64,000 bases of DNA, from NCBI GenBank assembly GCA_951812535.1, contig CATOSK010000012.1:1-64000 (forward strand), in the 5' to 3' direction. The notes below the pieces were generated by a model. The model saw nothing but the letters and a program-made list of their open reading frames with translations, ran no database searches and was not told where the DNA came from. Below are positions 52,458 through 61,844 of this stretch, piece after piece. This stretch comes from an uncultured Dehalococcoidia bacterium. GTDB lineage: Bacteria; Chloroflexota; Dehalococcoidia; Lucifugimonadales; UBA3495. The position numbers were made by a program, and so were the translations under genes. Numbering within the stretch: position 1 is the stretch's first letter; each line of letters opens with the position of its first letter.

Positions 52458-53585
52458 CTACGCACCGTGGAAATCGGCCACCATGTCGAGAAACTGGTCG
52501 AAAATGTACTCGTTGTCCCGAGGGCCGGGGGAGGCTTCCGAGTGGTACTGGATGCTGAAGAGAGGATGGCTGCGGTGGGCCAGGCCCTCGACGGTGTTGT
52601 CATTGAGATTCAGGAGGGATACCTCGAGCCCCGGGGGAAGCGAGTCGGCGTCGACGGCGTAACCGTGGTTCTGGGCGGTTATGTAGACCTTTCCGGTGGA
52701 GAGGTCCTTGACAGGATGGTTGGCTCCCCGGTGTCCGAACTTGAGCTTGTAGGTGGAGGCTCCCATGGCCCGGGCGATGAGCTGGTGGCCGAGGCAGATT
52801 CCCATCATGGGAACCCGGCCAACGAGTTGCTTCACATTGTCCGTCACATAGTCCAAGAGCTGGGGGTCGCCGGGGCCGGGGGACATGAGGATGCCGGATG
52901 GGTTCAGTGCCAGCATCTCATCGGCGGTGGTGGCGGCGGGGACGGCGATGACCTCGCATCCGCGCTGACGCAGGAGGCGGAGAATATTGTACTTGAGGCC
53001 GCTGTCAGTGACCAGAATCCGGTAGCGGGATGGTTCCCCGGCGGATGGCTCCTCCGCCGGGGAGTCTTCCCACGAGTAACGCTGGCCGGTGGTAACAGTC
53101 TTGACCAGGTCGAGGTCGTCATAGCGGGGGGCTTCGGCCAACCTTGCCCTTGCCCGTTCCAGGGGTTCGGTGGTGATGAGGCCGGTCATGACGCCGCGGG
53201 TGCGGAGGCGGCGGGTGATGGCCCGGGTGTCGACGCCGCTGATGCCGGGAATGTCCTGGGACAGCAGGTACTCGTGGAGGGTCATCCGGCTGTCCCCGTG
53301 GCTGGGAAGGTCGCAATGCTCCCGGACGACCAGGCCGCTGACCTGGATGCGTCGGGATTCGATATCCTCGCAGTTTATTCCGTAGTTGCCGACCAGGGGA
53401 TAAGTCAGGGTGACCAACTGGCCGGCGTAGGAGGGGTCGGTGAGGACCTCCTGATATCCGGTCATGCTGGTGTTGAATACCACCTCGCCCCAGGTTGAGA
53501 CGGCGGCGCCGAAGGACTCGCCCCGGTGAAGGGAACCGTCTTCCAGGAGAAGGCAGGCGGGTTGGCCCAAGCTATGATCAGTCAA
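52458..53585 (-). CDS. carA: Carbamoyl phosphate synthase small subunit (glutaminase)
   Basis: 375 residues. N-terminal CarA domain (TSMTGYQEVLTDPSYAGQLV) and a class I glutamine amidotransferase domain with Cys in MGICLGHQ and His/Glu in QYHSEASPGP. It supplies ammonia to CarB. Start TTG directly after the pyrC stop (TAATTG), so translation is coupled. Confidence 0.96.
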   Translation of the reverse strand: MTDHSLGQPACLLLEDGSLHRGESFGAAVSTWGEVVFNTSMTGYQEVLTDPSYAGQLVTLTYPLVGNYGINCEDIESRRIQVSGLVVREHCDLPSHGDSRMTLHEYLLSQDIPGISGVDTRAITRRLRTRGVMTGLITTEPLERARARLAEAPRYDDLDLVKTVTTGQRYSWEDSPAEEPSAGEPSRYRILVTDSGLKYNILRLLRQRGCEVIAVPAATTADEMLALNPSGILMSPGPGDPQLLDYVTDNVKQLVGRVPMMGICLGHQLIARAMGASTYKLKFGHRGANHPVKDLSTGKVYITAQNHGYAVDADSLPPGLEVSLLNLNDNTVEGLAHRSHPLFSIQYHSEASPGPRDNEYIFDQFLDMVADFHGA

Positions 53586-54980
53586 TTAGCGGTCCTGCGG
53601 GTTGGAGTTGGAACGGGAAACAGCCCCGGTTGGATCCTGGTAAGCCACTTGTCCTCCGGCTATGGTGCATACCACCGCACCGGTAAGGACGGTGCCTTCG
53701 AGGGGGGTGTTTTTCCCTTTGGACAGGAACTGGGAAGTATCGACCGTCCATTGGCGGGAAGGGTCGAACACCACGACGTCCGCCGACGTTCCGGGTCCCA
53801 GGGTTGCGAGAGGGAGGTAATCGGCTCCCAGCACCCGGGCCGGGGCGGCAGTAAGGCGTTCGATGAGGGTCGGCAGGGTAAAGCGTCCAGCGTGGACCAG
53901 TCCCATCAGGGAACCCAGGGCGGTCTCCAGGACACTGATGCCGAAAGCCGCATCCTGGTAGGTGACTTCCTTGCTGGCGACGTCGTGGGGGGCGTGGTCA
54001 GTGGCGACGCAGTCGATGACACCGGAGACCAATCCTTCGATGAGGGCTTCCACATCCCGGTCCTGGCGAAGAGGCGGGTAGACCTTGGTTGAGGTGTCAT
54101 AGCTGGCGGCGCCGGAGACATCGCCATTGCCGTGGTCCCCCAGGGCCCAGCGATCGTTAATGGTCAGGTGGTGGGGGCAGACCTCGGCAGTAACGGGGAT
54201 GCCGCGTTCCTTTGCTCCCCGGATGAGGGCAACCGATCCGGCCGTGCTGAGGTGGGCAACGTGGAGTTTCCCACCGCTTAGCTCGGCGAGAGAAATATCC
54301 CGGGCAATCATGGTCTCCTCGGCGGCAGCGGGGATGCCGGGGAGTCCGAGGCGAGTGGCGGTCCAACCCTCGGCCATGACGCCATGGCGGGACAGGGAAG
54401 GTTCCTGGCAGTGATTGCTGATGGGCAGGCCGAGGTCGCGGCTGTAGGTCAGTGCGAGCCGCATGAGGTTGTCGTCATAGACGGGATCGCCATCGTCGCT
54501 GAAAGCCACAACACCGGCGGCGGCCAGCTCTTCCATGTCAGCCAGTTCCTTGCCATGGCGGGATTTGGAGACGCAGCCGATAGGGAGGACCCGGACGACG
54601 GCTTCAGCGGCGGCGCGGTGGCGGATGTACTCGACGACGGCGGCGTTGTCGATAGCCGGTTCGGTGTTAGGCATGCAGCAGATGGTGGTGAACCCGCCAC
54701 GGGCGGCGGCCGCGGCACCGGTGGCTATTGTTTCCTTGTATTCAAAACCGGGCTCCCTCAAGTGGCAATGGATGTCGATGAACCCGGGGGAGGTAACCAA
54801 TCCTTCGGCTTCCATTACGAGGGAGCCGCTGGGGACGGCATCGGGCGGAACAAGCCCACCGGCGGAGGCGATGGACCCGCCGCGGATGAGCACATCTCCG
54901 ACGGCGTCGACGTTCCGGGCCGGGTCGATGATCCGGGAGCCGCGGATAAGGATGGTTTCGGAATTCAGACCGGCCGTCAT
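53586..54980 (-). CDS. pyrC: Dihydroorotase (class I)
   Basis: 464 residues. HCHLREPG holds two zinc ligands, followed by KETIATGAAAAARGGFTT, the NHCQEPSLSRHG region, and DHAPH near residue 310. Forms dihydroorotate. The ATG overlaps the pyrB stop (ATGA). Confidence 0.96.
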   Translation of the reverse strand: MTAGLNSETILIRGSRIIDPARNVDAVGDVLIRGGSIASAGGLVPPDAVPSGSLVMEAEGLVTSPGFIDIHCHLREPGFEYKETIATGAAAAARGGFTTICCMPNTEPAIDNAAVVEYIRHRAAAEAVVRVLPIGCVSKSRHGKELADMEELAAAGVVAFSDDGDPVYDDNLMRLALTYSRDLGLPISNHCQEPSLSRHGVMAEGWTATRLGLPGIPAAAEETMIARDISLAELSGGKLHVAHLSTAGSVALIRGAKERGIPVTAEVCPHHLTINDRWALGDHGNGDVSGAASYDTSTKVYPPLRQDRDVEALIEGLVSGVIDCVATDHAPHDVASKEVTYQDAAFGISVLETALGSLMGLVHAGRFTLPTLIERLTAAPARVLGADYLPLATLGPGTSADVVVFDPSRQWTVDTSQFLSKGKNTPLEGTVLTGAVVCTIAGGQVAYQDPTGAVSRSNSNPQDR

Positions 54981-56023
54981 GCTTTATCGCCGTCCCGGGA
55001 GGAAGCTGGGATAGGGGCGGCCCCGCAAACCTGGTAGAGGAGGGCCATGCGGACGGCAACGCCGTTGGTAACCTGTTCCTCGATGACAGAAGTATCACCG
55101 TGGGCGAGGCTAGAGCTGATCTCTATGCCCTCGTTCATGGGGCCGGGGTGCATGACGAGGGCGCCGGGGTTGGCGCGGGCCATGCGGGCTTCGGTCACCT
55201 GCCAGCGGCGGATGTACTCCCGAAGGCTGGGGAAAAACCCGCCGGCCTGCCGCTCGTTCTGGAGGCGGAGGGCCATGACTACGTCGGTGCTTTCCACTGC
55301 CCGGTCGAGGTCGGTGTCAATGCGGACGGAGGCCAGGGGGTGATCCGCCGGGAGGTAGCGGTCAGGACCGAAAAGTTCGGGCGGGAGAAGGGTCGCCGGT
55401 CCCGACAGGGTCACTTGAGAACCAGCCGTGGCGAATCCCCAGAGGGCGGAGCGGGCGACACGGCTGTGGAGGACGTCTCCGACAATGACGACCTTGAGAC
55501 CCTCCAACCGTCCGAGCTTGCTGCGGACCGTGTACAGGTCCAGAAGGGCCTGGGTAGGGTGGGCGTGGAGCCCGTCGCCGGCATTAATGACGCTGACCTT
55601 CGGCAGGTGCCGGGCGAGGAAGTTGGGAGCGCCGGAGTGAGGGTGGCGGATTGCGACGACATCGACGCCCATGGCCTGGAGAGTGAGTCCGGTATTGAGC
55701 AGGGACTCGCCTTTCTCCACGCTGCTGCCGGACTCGCTGACGTTGATGACGTCGGCACTCAACACCTTGCCCGCTTCCTCGAAGGAGACCCGGGTGCGGG
55801 TGCTGGCTTCGTAGAAGAGGGTGACTACGAGACGGCCGCGGAGGGTGGGAGCTTTCTTGATATCGCGATGGAGTATGTCCTTCATCGCGGTGGTATTGTC
55901 CAGAACAGCGGTGATTTCGTCCCGCGTGAAGTCGTCCAAGTCCAGGACGTGCTGGCGGACGGCAGGCTGAACACCGGGCGCTGCGGCAGCCGCGATTTCA
56001 TGGGAGGGACGGGCGAGAGTCAA
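54977..56023 (-). CDS. pyrB: Aspartate carbamoyltransferase catalytic subunit
   Basis: 348 residues from TTG 56023, four bases after the pyrR stop with GGGAGGA in the pyrR end. FYEASTRTRVSFE (carbamoyl-phosphate loop), HPTQALLDL, and MHPGPMNEGIEI confirm ATCase. It condenses carbamoyl phosphate with aspartate. No pyrI is seen. The frame upstream of 56023 is an extension inside pyrR and is not used. Confidence 0.95.
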   Translation of the reverse strand: MTLARPSHEIAAAAAPGVQPAVRQHVLDLDDFTRDEITAVLDNTTAMKDILHRDIKKAPTLRGRLVVTLFYEASTRTRVSFEEAGKVLSADVINVSESGSSVEKGESLLNTGLTLQAMGVDVVAIRHPHSGAPNFLARHLPKVSVINAGDGLHAHPTQALLDLYTVRSKLGRLEGLKVVIVGDVLHSRVARSALWGFATAGSQVTLSGPATLLPPELFGPDRYLPADHPLASVRIDTDLDRAVESTDVVMALRLQNERQAGGFFPSLREYIRRWQVTEARMARANPGALVMHPGPMNEGIEISSSLAHGDTSVIEEQVTNGVAVRMALLYQVCGAAPIPASSRDGDKA

Positions 56024-56027
56024 CGAA

Positions 56028-56564
56028 TCAGTCCTCCCTTCGCAAGATGGAGACCTCGTCGACGCCGTCGAACTCAGCCAGCCGGACCCGGACCTGCTCC
56101 CGAAGGCTGGTAGGCATGTTCTTGCCCACGTAGTCGGCCCGGATGGGGAGTTGACGGTGGCCCCGGTCCAACAGGATGGCAAGGCGGATCTGCTGGGGGC
56201 GGCCGAAGTCGTTGAGCGCATCCATGGCAGCTCGGACCGTTCGCCCGGTAAAGAGAACGTCGTCGACGAGGACAACGCTCCGGTCCTGGATATCAACGGG
56301 CATGCTGGTCCGCTTGATGGCCTTCAACTCCCGCCGTTGCAGATCGTCCCGGTGGAGGCTGATGTCCAACTCCGCGACCGGGACTGGACTTCCCTCGAAC
56401 CGGGAGATGTTGTCCGCCAGGCGATGGGCCAAGAACACTCCCCGGGTCTGGATGCCGACGACGACCAGGTCTTCGATACCCCGGTTGTGTTCGAGCATTT
56501 CATGAGACACGCGGGCCAATGCCCGGCGGATGTCCTCCCGGTTCATTACCTGATGTTCTGTCAT
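56028..56564 (-). CDS. pyrR: Bifunctional pyr operon regulator / uracil phosphoribosyltransferase
   Basis: 178 residues from ATG 56564. PRPP-binding [13 protein letters not shown] and the basic [10 protein letters not shown] region are PyrR-type. The RNA-binding protein stops transcription of its operon when UMP is high. It is the first gene of pyrR-pyrB-pyrC-carA-unknown-carB and is preceded by a matching attenuator. Confidence 0.95.
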   Translation of the reverse strand: MTEHQVMNREDIRRALARVSHEMLEHNRGIEDLVVVGIQTRGVFLAHRLADNISRFEGSPVPVAELDISLHRDDLQRRELKAIKRTSMPVDIQDRSVVLVDDVLFTGRTVRAAMDALNDFGRPQQIRLAILLDRGHRQLPIRADYVGKNMPTSLREQVRVRLAEFDGVDEVSILRRED

Positions 56565-56587
56565 CGTTCCCAAGGTCAACGTGGTCC

Positions 56588-56694
56588 AAAAAATACCCTG
56601 CCGCAGACCGGCAGGGTAAGACGCCCCCGATTGATCGGGTGGAGGGGGACGCCAAGCCTGGGTAGGCTTTCCACTTTGCCAGCCTCTCGGGACT
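56588..56694 (-). promoter_or_regulatory. PyrR-dependent attenuator leader of the pyr operon
   Basis: On the minus strand AGTCCCGAGAGGCTGG (56694-56679) fits the PyrR binding-loop consensus ARUCCNGNGAGGYU. Downstream is a terminator with 10-bp stem (TACCCTGCCG and its complement, 56618-56594, loop of 5) followed by six T (56593-56588). Two further hairpins (CCCCGATTGATCGGGT region and GCCTACCCAGGC) lie between and could form the antiterminator. The layout is that of Bacillus-type leaders, about 25-130 bases before the pyrR start. Confidence 0.85.
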
Positions 56695-56814
56695 GTCTTA
56701 AAAGTGCGAAGGAGGAGGGCTGTGACACCCTGCCGCCCAAGTTGTTCTGTTTTGCGGGGCAGAGTATATCAGAACCGGGCGCCGGGATAAAGGAATTGGT
56801 CAGAACAAAACCCT

Positions 56815-58845
56815 TCAGGCGGCGACGCGCTTGCGGCGGTTGGCCAGATAGTCCACAAGGACGTACTGGCCGAGGTTCTCGGAACTGCTGTAAAAAGCGC
56901 GGCCCCGATTGATCCGGGTGAGCCGGTCAATGAAGTTCACGAGCTGGTAGTTGTTTTCCAGCATGAAGGTGTTGATTACGATACCCTCCTGGGTACACTT
57001 GCGGACTTCCTTCAGGGTTTCCAGCTCGGTGCGGTAGCTGGGTGGGTAGCTGAAGAAGGACTGGCCATTTTCCAGGTGGGCGGTGGGTTCGCCGTCAGTG
57101 ATGAGGAGGATCTGGCGGGAGCCGCCCTTCTCGTTGGCGAGGAGCTTGCGGGACATCATCAGGGCGTGGTGGAGATTGGTGCCGGACACCCACGCATTCC
57201 AGTTGGTCTTGACTAGGTCTTCCTCCTTGATCTCCCGGGCGTAGTCGGAGAAGCCGATGACGTGGAGGGAGTCCCGGGGGTATTGGGTGCGGATCAGCGA
57301 GAAGAGGGCCAGGGTTACCTTCTTGGCGGCCTGGAAGTTGTTGAAGAGACCCATGGACCGGCTCTGGTCGAGGAGAACGGCGGTGGCGGCGCGGGTCATG
57401 TGCTCCTGGCGGTGGATTTCGAAGTCCTGCGGGCCCATGCGGACGGGGATTTCCGGGCCGGACCGCAGGACGGCGTTCTTGATGGTGGCCTGCATATCCA
57501 GCAGGAAGGGGTCGCCGAACTCGTAGGGCTTGGTGTCTCCGAGAAGGTCGCCGCCGGCGCCCCGCTGGTCAAGGTCGTGGTTGCCCATGCGGTCCTTCTT
57601 CAGGTGGACGAATACTTCCTTGAGGGCCTTCTGGCCGATGCGGCGGATTCCCCGGGCGGTGAGTTCCAGCCCGTCCTCGCCGGTGATGTATCCCGCCTCT
57701 TTGAGAAGCTGCTGCAGGCGCTCCAACTGCTCCCAGGCTTGCCGGGCTTCCTCGCCGAGAAGCTCGGCTAGTATTTCCGGGTCTATATCTTCGAGGTTGC
57801 CGGTGCGGATGGCGTCCTGGATGGACTGCTCCAGCCGGTCCAGGTCCTGGAGCTGGCGCATCATCTCGCGGGCCTGCTCCATGGTCAGGCTGTCGTCGCC
57901 GAGGAAGGGGTACTGGCGGCGAAGATCGTCCATGGGCATTAGCTGTCCCATGAGCTGGGCAAACTCGGCCATCTCGCGCTGGGTCGCGGGGTCGAGAGCG
58001 GCGTTGAGGGCGTCCTCCAACTGCTGCCGGGCCTCCGGTGACATGCTTTCCATCATGGACTGCATTTGGGCAAGCTGCTGCTGGAGCATTTCCATGAGCT
58101 CGTCGAAGTTCTGCGGAGGATTGGGGCCGAACATCTGGCCCCAACGCTGCATGAAGCCGTCGAAGTCAGGCTCCCGGCCGGCCATCTTTTCCCGCATCAT
58201 CTGGTTCAGCTCGCGCATCATCTCGCGGGTAGCCGCCATGTCTTCTGGAGACATTCCCTGGACCTGCTGCTGCATCTGCTGGGATATGTTCTGGGCCATC
58301 TGGGACTTGAGCTCGTCCAGAAGCTCCTGGAAGAGGCGCTGGGCTTCGGGGTCCATGAACTCGTAGTCCATGAGCTCCTGGATTTGCCCGGCGAGGCTAT
58401 CTGGCAACTGGTCGAGGGTGTCGAGGTTGCGCTGAGCGCGTTGCTCCAGCATGTTGAGCAGGGCTTCCTGTTGTGGACGGTCTTCTTCGGAAGCCGCGGA
58501 TGCCTGATCGCGGGCCTCGTCGATGCGCTTCTGGATTCCCGTTCGTTCCGCGTCCAGGATTTCCTTGAGGCGGCGCTCCAGGTCCTCCACCACCGAGTCC
58601 ATGTTGTGTTGCTGCAACTGCTGGCGGCGCTGGTTCTTGAGGCGTTCCATCAGGTCGCGCAGGCCTCCCATTTGCTGACCATCGGGGTTCTGCATTCCGT
58701 TGCGGAAGAGCTCGCGGAGCGCCCGCATGACGTCTCCCTGGTTCAGCAACTCGTCGGAAAGCTGGTCCATGAGAGCGTTGGCATCGATGCCGAAGATTTC
58801 CTGGGTGCCATCCCAGCGGCTGTACCGGTAGGTGCCAAAGAGCAT
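56815..58845 (-). CDS. VWA-domain protein with long Gln/Met-rich helical region
   Basis: 676 residues. About 100-470 is rich in Q, M, E and L and probably helical (QQMQQQVQGMSPEDMAATRE). The C-terminal von Willebrand A domain carries the metal site DQSRS (in LLDQSRSMGLF), then a Thr (SGTNLHHAL) and a ITDGEPTAH Asp. VWA proteins of this type usually act with a MoxR AAA+ partner, which is not adjacent here. ATG at 58845, no promoter recognised. Confidence 0.8.
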   Translation of the reverse strand: MLFGTYRYSRWDGTQEIFGIDANALMDQLSDELLNQGDVMRALRELFRNGMQNPDGQQMGGLRDLMERLKNQRRQQLQQHNMDSVVEDLERRLKEILDAERTGIQKRIDEARDQASAASEEDRPQQEALLNMLEQRAQRNLDTLDQLPDSLAGQIQELMDYEFMDPEAQRLFQELLDELKSQMAQNISQQMQQQVQGMSPEDMAATREMMRELNQMMREKMAGREPDFDGFMQRWGQMFGPNPPQNFDELMEMLQQQLAQMQSMMESMSPEARQQLEDALNAALDPATQREMAEFAQLMGQLMPMDDLRRQYPFLGDDSLTMEQAREMMRQLQDLDRLEQSIQDAIRTGNLEDIDPEILAELLGEEARQAWEQLERLQQLLKEAGYITGEDGLELTARGIRRIGQKALKEVFVHLKKDRMGNHDLDQRGAGGDLLGDTKPYEFGDPFLLDMQATIKNAVLRSGPEIPVRMGPQDFEIHRQEHMTRAATAVLLDQSRSMGLFNNFQAAKKVTLALFSLIRTQYPRDSLHVIGFSDYAREIKEEDLVKTNWNAWVSGTNLHHALMMSRKLLANEKGGSRQILLITDGEPTAHLENGQSFFSYPPSYRTELETLKEVRKCTQEGIVINTFMLENNYQLVNFIDRLTRINRGRAFYSSSENLGQYVLVDYLANRRKRVAA

Positions 58846-58926
58846 GGTAGCCTCGGTGGGGCCGGTGCCTGGAGGGCCACCGGCAAGAGGTGACGTGGAG
58901 GTCGGGAGGGGGAAGGAACGCGGCGG

Positions 58927-59352
58927 CTAGCCGGCGCCGATGGCCGCCAGTCCAGCGTCGGCGCACTCCTGGTCTTGGGAGTAATGGCCGCCGCTGACGC
59001 CAATGCCACCGATCATCACGCCGTCTACGTTGATGGGGGTGCCGCCCCCGAAGAGGATCATGTCCTGCTGGTGGGGCAGGCTGTGGAGAAGGGGTGGATC
59101 GTCCTTGATGAACTCCCACAGGCCGAGGGTGGGGAAGCCAAAGGAGATGGCGGTCCAGGCCTTCTGCTGGGCGATCCGGACGGCGAGAAGGGCTGCTCCG
59201 TCCATGCGGCTGAAGGCCTTGAGGTTGCCGTCGGGGTCGCAGATGGCGATGGCCATGGGAACGCCGATTTCCTGGGCCTTGGCTTCGGCGGCGGCAATGG
59301 CCTGCCGGGCGGCTTCCAGCGTGATGCTCTTGCGGTCGAAGGACGTTGGCAT
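58927..59352 (-). CDS. GlcG/HbpS-family heme-binding-like protein
   Basis: 141 residues from ATG 59352 with AGGAGGG upstream. TLEAARQAIAAAEAKAQEIG, DPDGNLKAFSRMDGA and a C-terminal GGTPINVDGVMIGGIGVSGG are the DUF336 pattern. Function in metabolism is unknown. 81-base gap to the VWA gene downstream. Confidence 0.85.
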   Translation of the reverse strand: MPTSFDRKSITLEAARQAIAAAEAKAQEIGVPMAIAICDPDGNLKAFSRMDGAALLAVRIAQQKAWTAISFGFPTLGLWEFIKDDPPLLHSLPHQQDMILFGGGTPINVDGVMIGGIGVSGGHYSQDQECADAGLAAIGAG

Positions 59353-59456
59353 GGGGGCCCTCCTGGGAGGCGAGTGTTGCCGGCTACTATACCGCAACGG
59401 GCCCGGAGGGGCCAGAGATGGTTGGATTCGGCACCCGGCGGGCGGCGTTAACGCGG

Positions 59457-59978
59457 TCAGAGAACCTGGGCGCCAAGGATTTTCTGGATGTGGTTGAGGG
59501 CCCAGTGGTGGGCTTCGGCGTCGAAGCTGGCGACGCAGTCGGCGGGGATTTCCACGTCATAGTCCCGGTTGCGGGCGTCGCTGGTGGTGTGCATGACGCA
59601 GATGTCGGTGCAGACGCCGCAGATAATGACCCGGTCGGGCCGGTGTCGGGCCAGCCGCTGTTCCAGGTCGGTGTTGAAGAAGCCGCTGTAACGGTTCTTG
59701 GGGACTATGTTGGCTGCCGTAACGAACTCGGCCAGCTCCGGGATTACCTCTGGTTCCTCGGTGCCGATGACGCAGTGGACGGGGAACATGCGAAACTCGA
59801 GGTCATCGGGCAGGTGGTGGTCGCAGACGAAGACTATCTCCGAGCCAGCGTTTTTCTCCCGGCGCAGGAGGGCCTGGACGTTGGGGATGATTTTGCGGGA
59901 CTCGTCGCCGCAGTAGAGGTTATGGCCGGGTTCAAGGAACCCGCGGACCATGTCGACGACAATCACGGTGTTGGGCAT
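59457..59978 (-). CDS. Isochorismatase-family cysteine hydrolase
   Basis: 173 residues. Asp 9 (VVDMVRG), a Lys near residue 94 (VPKNRYSGFFNT) and Cys in GVCTDICVMHT form the triad. Relatives are nicotinamidases and N-carbamoylsarcosine amidases. Substrate unknown; two Cys (the GVC and the IC) lie near the active site. Confidence 0.88.
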   Translation of the reverse strand: MPNTVIVVDMVRGFLEPGHNLYCGDESRKIIPNVQALLRREKNAGSEIVFVCDHHLPDDLEFRMFPVHCVIGTEEPEVIPELAEFVTAANIVPKNRYSGFFNTDLEQRLARHRPDRVIICGVCTDICVMHTTSDARNRDYDVEIPADCVASFDAEAHHWALNHIQKILGAQVL

Positions 59979-60011
59979 GTCGGGCCTCCTTCAGGATGAT
60001 CCTGTGGAGTG

Positions 60012-60545
60012 TTACCGCTGGGAGTCCACGGCTTCCAGGAAGGGTACGCCATCAACCAATACGTCGTCGATGACGGCGTCGCCGTCCCGGTCGACGAACA
60101 CCCGGACTTTGACATCGCCGGCGCGCTCGACGATGCGGCCGGTGCCTTCGGGGACAAAGTAGGTGCCGATGCCGAAGTCGAGGCTGCCGGAGTCGTCGGC
60201 AAATCCGGTTATAAAAAGTTGGCCCGGCCGGGGACGGGTGCGATGATAGCCGGTGGCCTGCCATACGTCACCCTGCCGCTCCAGGGTGACGAACATCCTG
60301 GCGCCCCGCTGAAGGTCATCCCGCAGGCGGGGCGCGGCGTCCTCGACGCGCCGGGGAATGCCAATCTCGTAGTTGAGGATGGCGTAGTCCCCCTGGAGGA
60401 GGGAGCGGGGGTCTACGGGAACGGTCTGGAGGACGATGCGCTCGCCGGTTTGGCGGACCTGTTCCCGGAATCCGACGATGCCGGCCAGGACGGCCAGCTG
60501 AACGGCGACGATTACCCAGAAGGCTATGGAGAACCTAGCGGTCAT
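60012..60545 (-). CDS. GDYXXLXY-family membrane-anchored protein
   Basis: 177 residues. One N-terminal hydrophobic segment, then the signature GDYAILNY (about residues 52-59) that names the family, and a beta-rich remainder. It lies seven bases after the DUF2157 gene, its usual partner. Function unknown. Confidence 0.85.
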   Translation of the reverse strand: MTARFSIAFWVIVAVQLAVLAGIVGFREQVRQTGERIVLQTVPVDPRSLLQGDYAILNYEIGIPRRVEDAAPRLRDDLQRGARMFVTLERQGDVWQATGYHRTRPRPGQLFITGFADDSGSLDFGIGTYFVPEGTGRIVERAGDVKVRVFVDRDGDAVIDDVLVDGVPFLEAVDSQR

Positions 60546-60552
60546 CGGCCAC

Positions 60553-61815
60553 CTACGGGCCTGTGTCCGGGTGCCTCAGGCTCTGGAGGACACGGCGGCG
60601 GGCACGTTCCAGCAGGAACCCTCCGACGAGGAGGAGCAGGCCGGCAATGATAAAGACGATGGAACGGTCCAAAAGGTCGAAACTGTATTCGAAGTACCGG
60701 GTGAAAATCCAGACGCTAAAGAAACCAATGGACAGGTTGATGAGGGCTTCACGTCCGCGGAGATATCCAAGATAGGCAAGCCCCACGACTCCCAGCCCGT
60801 AGAGGAGGTTGGCAACAATCGGGTATACGGTTGCTCCGTCCAACGGGGGGAACACCACCAGGCATCCGAACAGAAGCAGCACCAGCGAAGGGACTGCTTC
60901 GGCCAGCAGGGCGGCCAACGGCTGCGCCTGCTGCCGGGCATAGAGGGCCATCCAGACCCAGACGGCCACCAGGGCGGCGACGGTCGCGGCAGCTATGGCC
61001 CAGTATTCCGGGGTCACCGGGAACCAGAGGGCCTCGGGATAGTCCCGGGAGCGATCGGTCCAGTCCCAGAGATCCCCAAACCCCCAAGAATAGAGAATGC
61101 CAAAGGTGATAAGCAAGCCAATGAGCTGGAAGGTGGGCATGAAAAGGCGGACGGACGGGAAGGACCCGTGGAGCCTCCCGACGGCGAAAAGAGCCAGTCC
61201 CAGGGTCAGGTAGAGGGGCATGGCCAGGGATGGGATGAAGTGTTCGTCCAGCAGCCACTCCTGGCCGCGGAATCCGACGGCGGCCAGCCCGGTAACCAGG
61301 GCTAGCACCAGGACCGGTTGGGAACGCACAACGTAGGCGAGGGGCAGGACGCCGAGGAACCAGTAGAGCACAAGGTTGGGATGGTTTACCGGGATATGGT
61401 AGGTCTGAGCGACCAGGTGAACGGCGGCCCCATAAGCGATGCACCCGAGGAAAATCAGGGCAGTCCCCACCCGGGGATAATCGAGCCGGTAGCGAAGCAG
61501 GAACCCGGCGCCGTATATGACGGGCACACCAATAAACATCATGGCGAGCTTCACGCCGGAAGAAATTTCCTGCCAGTTGGCGGCAACGAACAGGATGACT
61601 CCCAGTCCAACCAGGACGGCCCCCATTATCAGGAGGACGGTGACGAGCCGGTTGCGGGGCGCTTCGGCGGCTTCCGGGAAGTCGTAGGAGCCAAGAATGG
61701 CGCGGGCCTGTTCCCCGGAGATTATTCCCGAGGCGCTCCAATGTTCCACCTCGACGGGCAGGCCGGCGAGGAAACGGGGATCGGCGGGGCGGGGGCCGGT
61801 GGGGGCTTCAGACAT
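60553..61815 (-). CDS. DUF2157 membrane protein
   Basis: 420 residues. N-terminal soluble segment (LPVEVEHWSASGIISGEQAR) characteristic of DUF2157, followed by about 12 hydrophobic segments. Translationally close to the GDYXXLXY gene; the pair recurs in bacteria. No function known. Confidence 0.8.
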   Translation of the reverse strand: MSEAPTGPRPADPRFLAGLPVEVEHWSASGIISGEQARAILGSYDFPEAAEAPRNRLVTVLLIMGAVLVGLGVILFVAANWQEISSGVKLAMMFIGVPVIYGAGFLLRYRLDYPRVGTALIFLGCIAYGAAVHLVAQTYHIPVNHPNLVLYWFLGVLPLAYVVRSQPVLVLALVTGLAAVGFRGQEWLLDEHFIPSLAMPLYLTLGLALFAVGRLHGSFPSVRLFMPTFQLIGLLITFGILYSWGFGDLWDWTDRSRDYPEALWFPVTPEYWAIAAATVAALVAVWVWMALYARQQAQPLAALLAEAVPSLVLLLFGCLVVFPPLDGATVYPIVANLLYGLGVVGLAYLGYLRGREALINLSIGFFSVWIFTRYFEYSFDLLDRSIVFIIAGLLLLVGGFLLERARRRVLQSLRHPDTGP

Positions 61816-61844
61816 TCATCTATTCCTGGACTATTCCCGGGCGC

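Noticed and set aside
55000..56296. A longer pyrB beginning at 56296
   Set aside because: The extra sequence runs inside pyrR in another frame and has no homology; the TTG at 56023 has a ribosome binding site.
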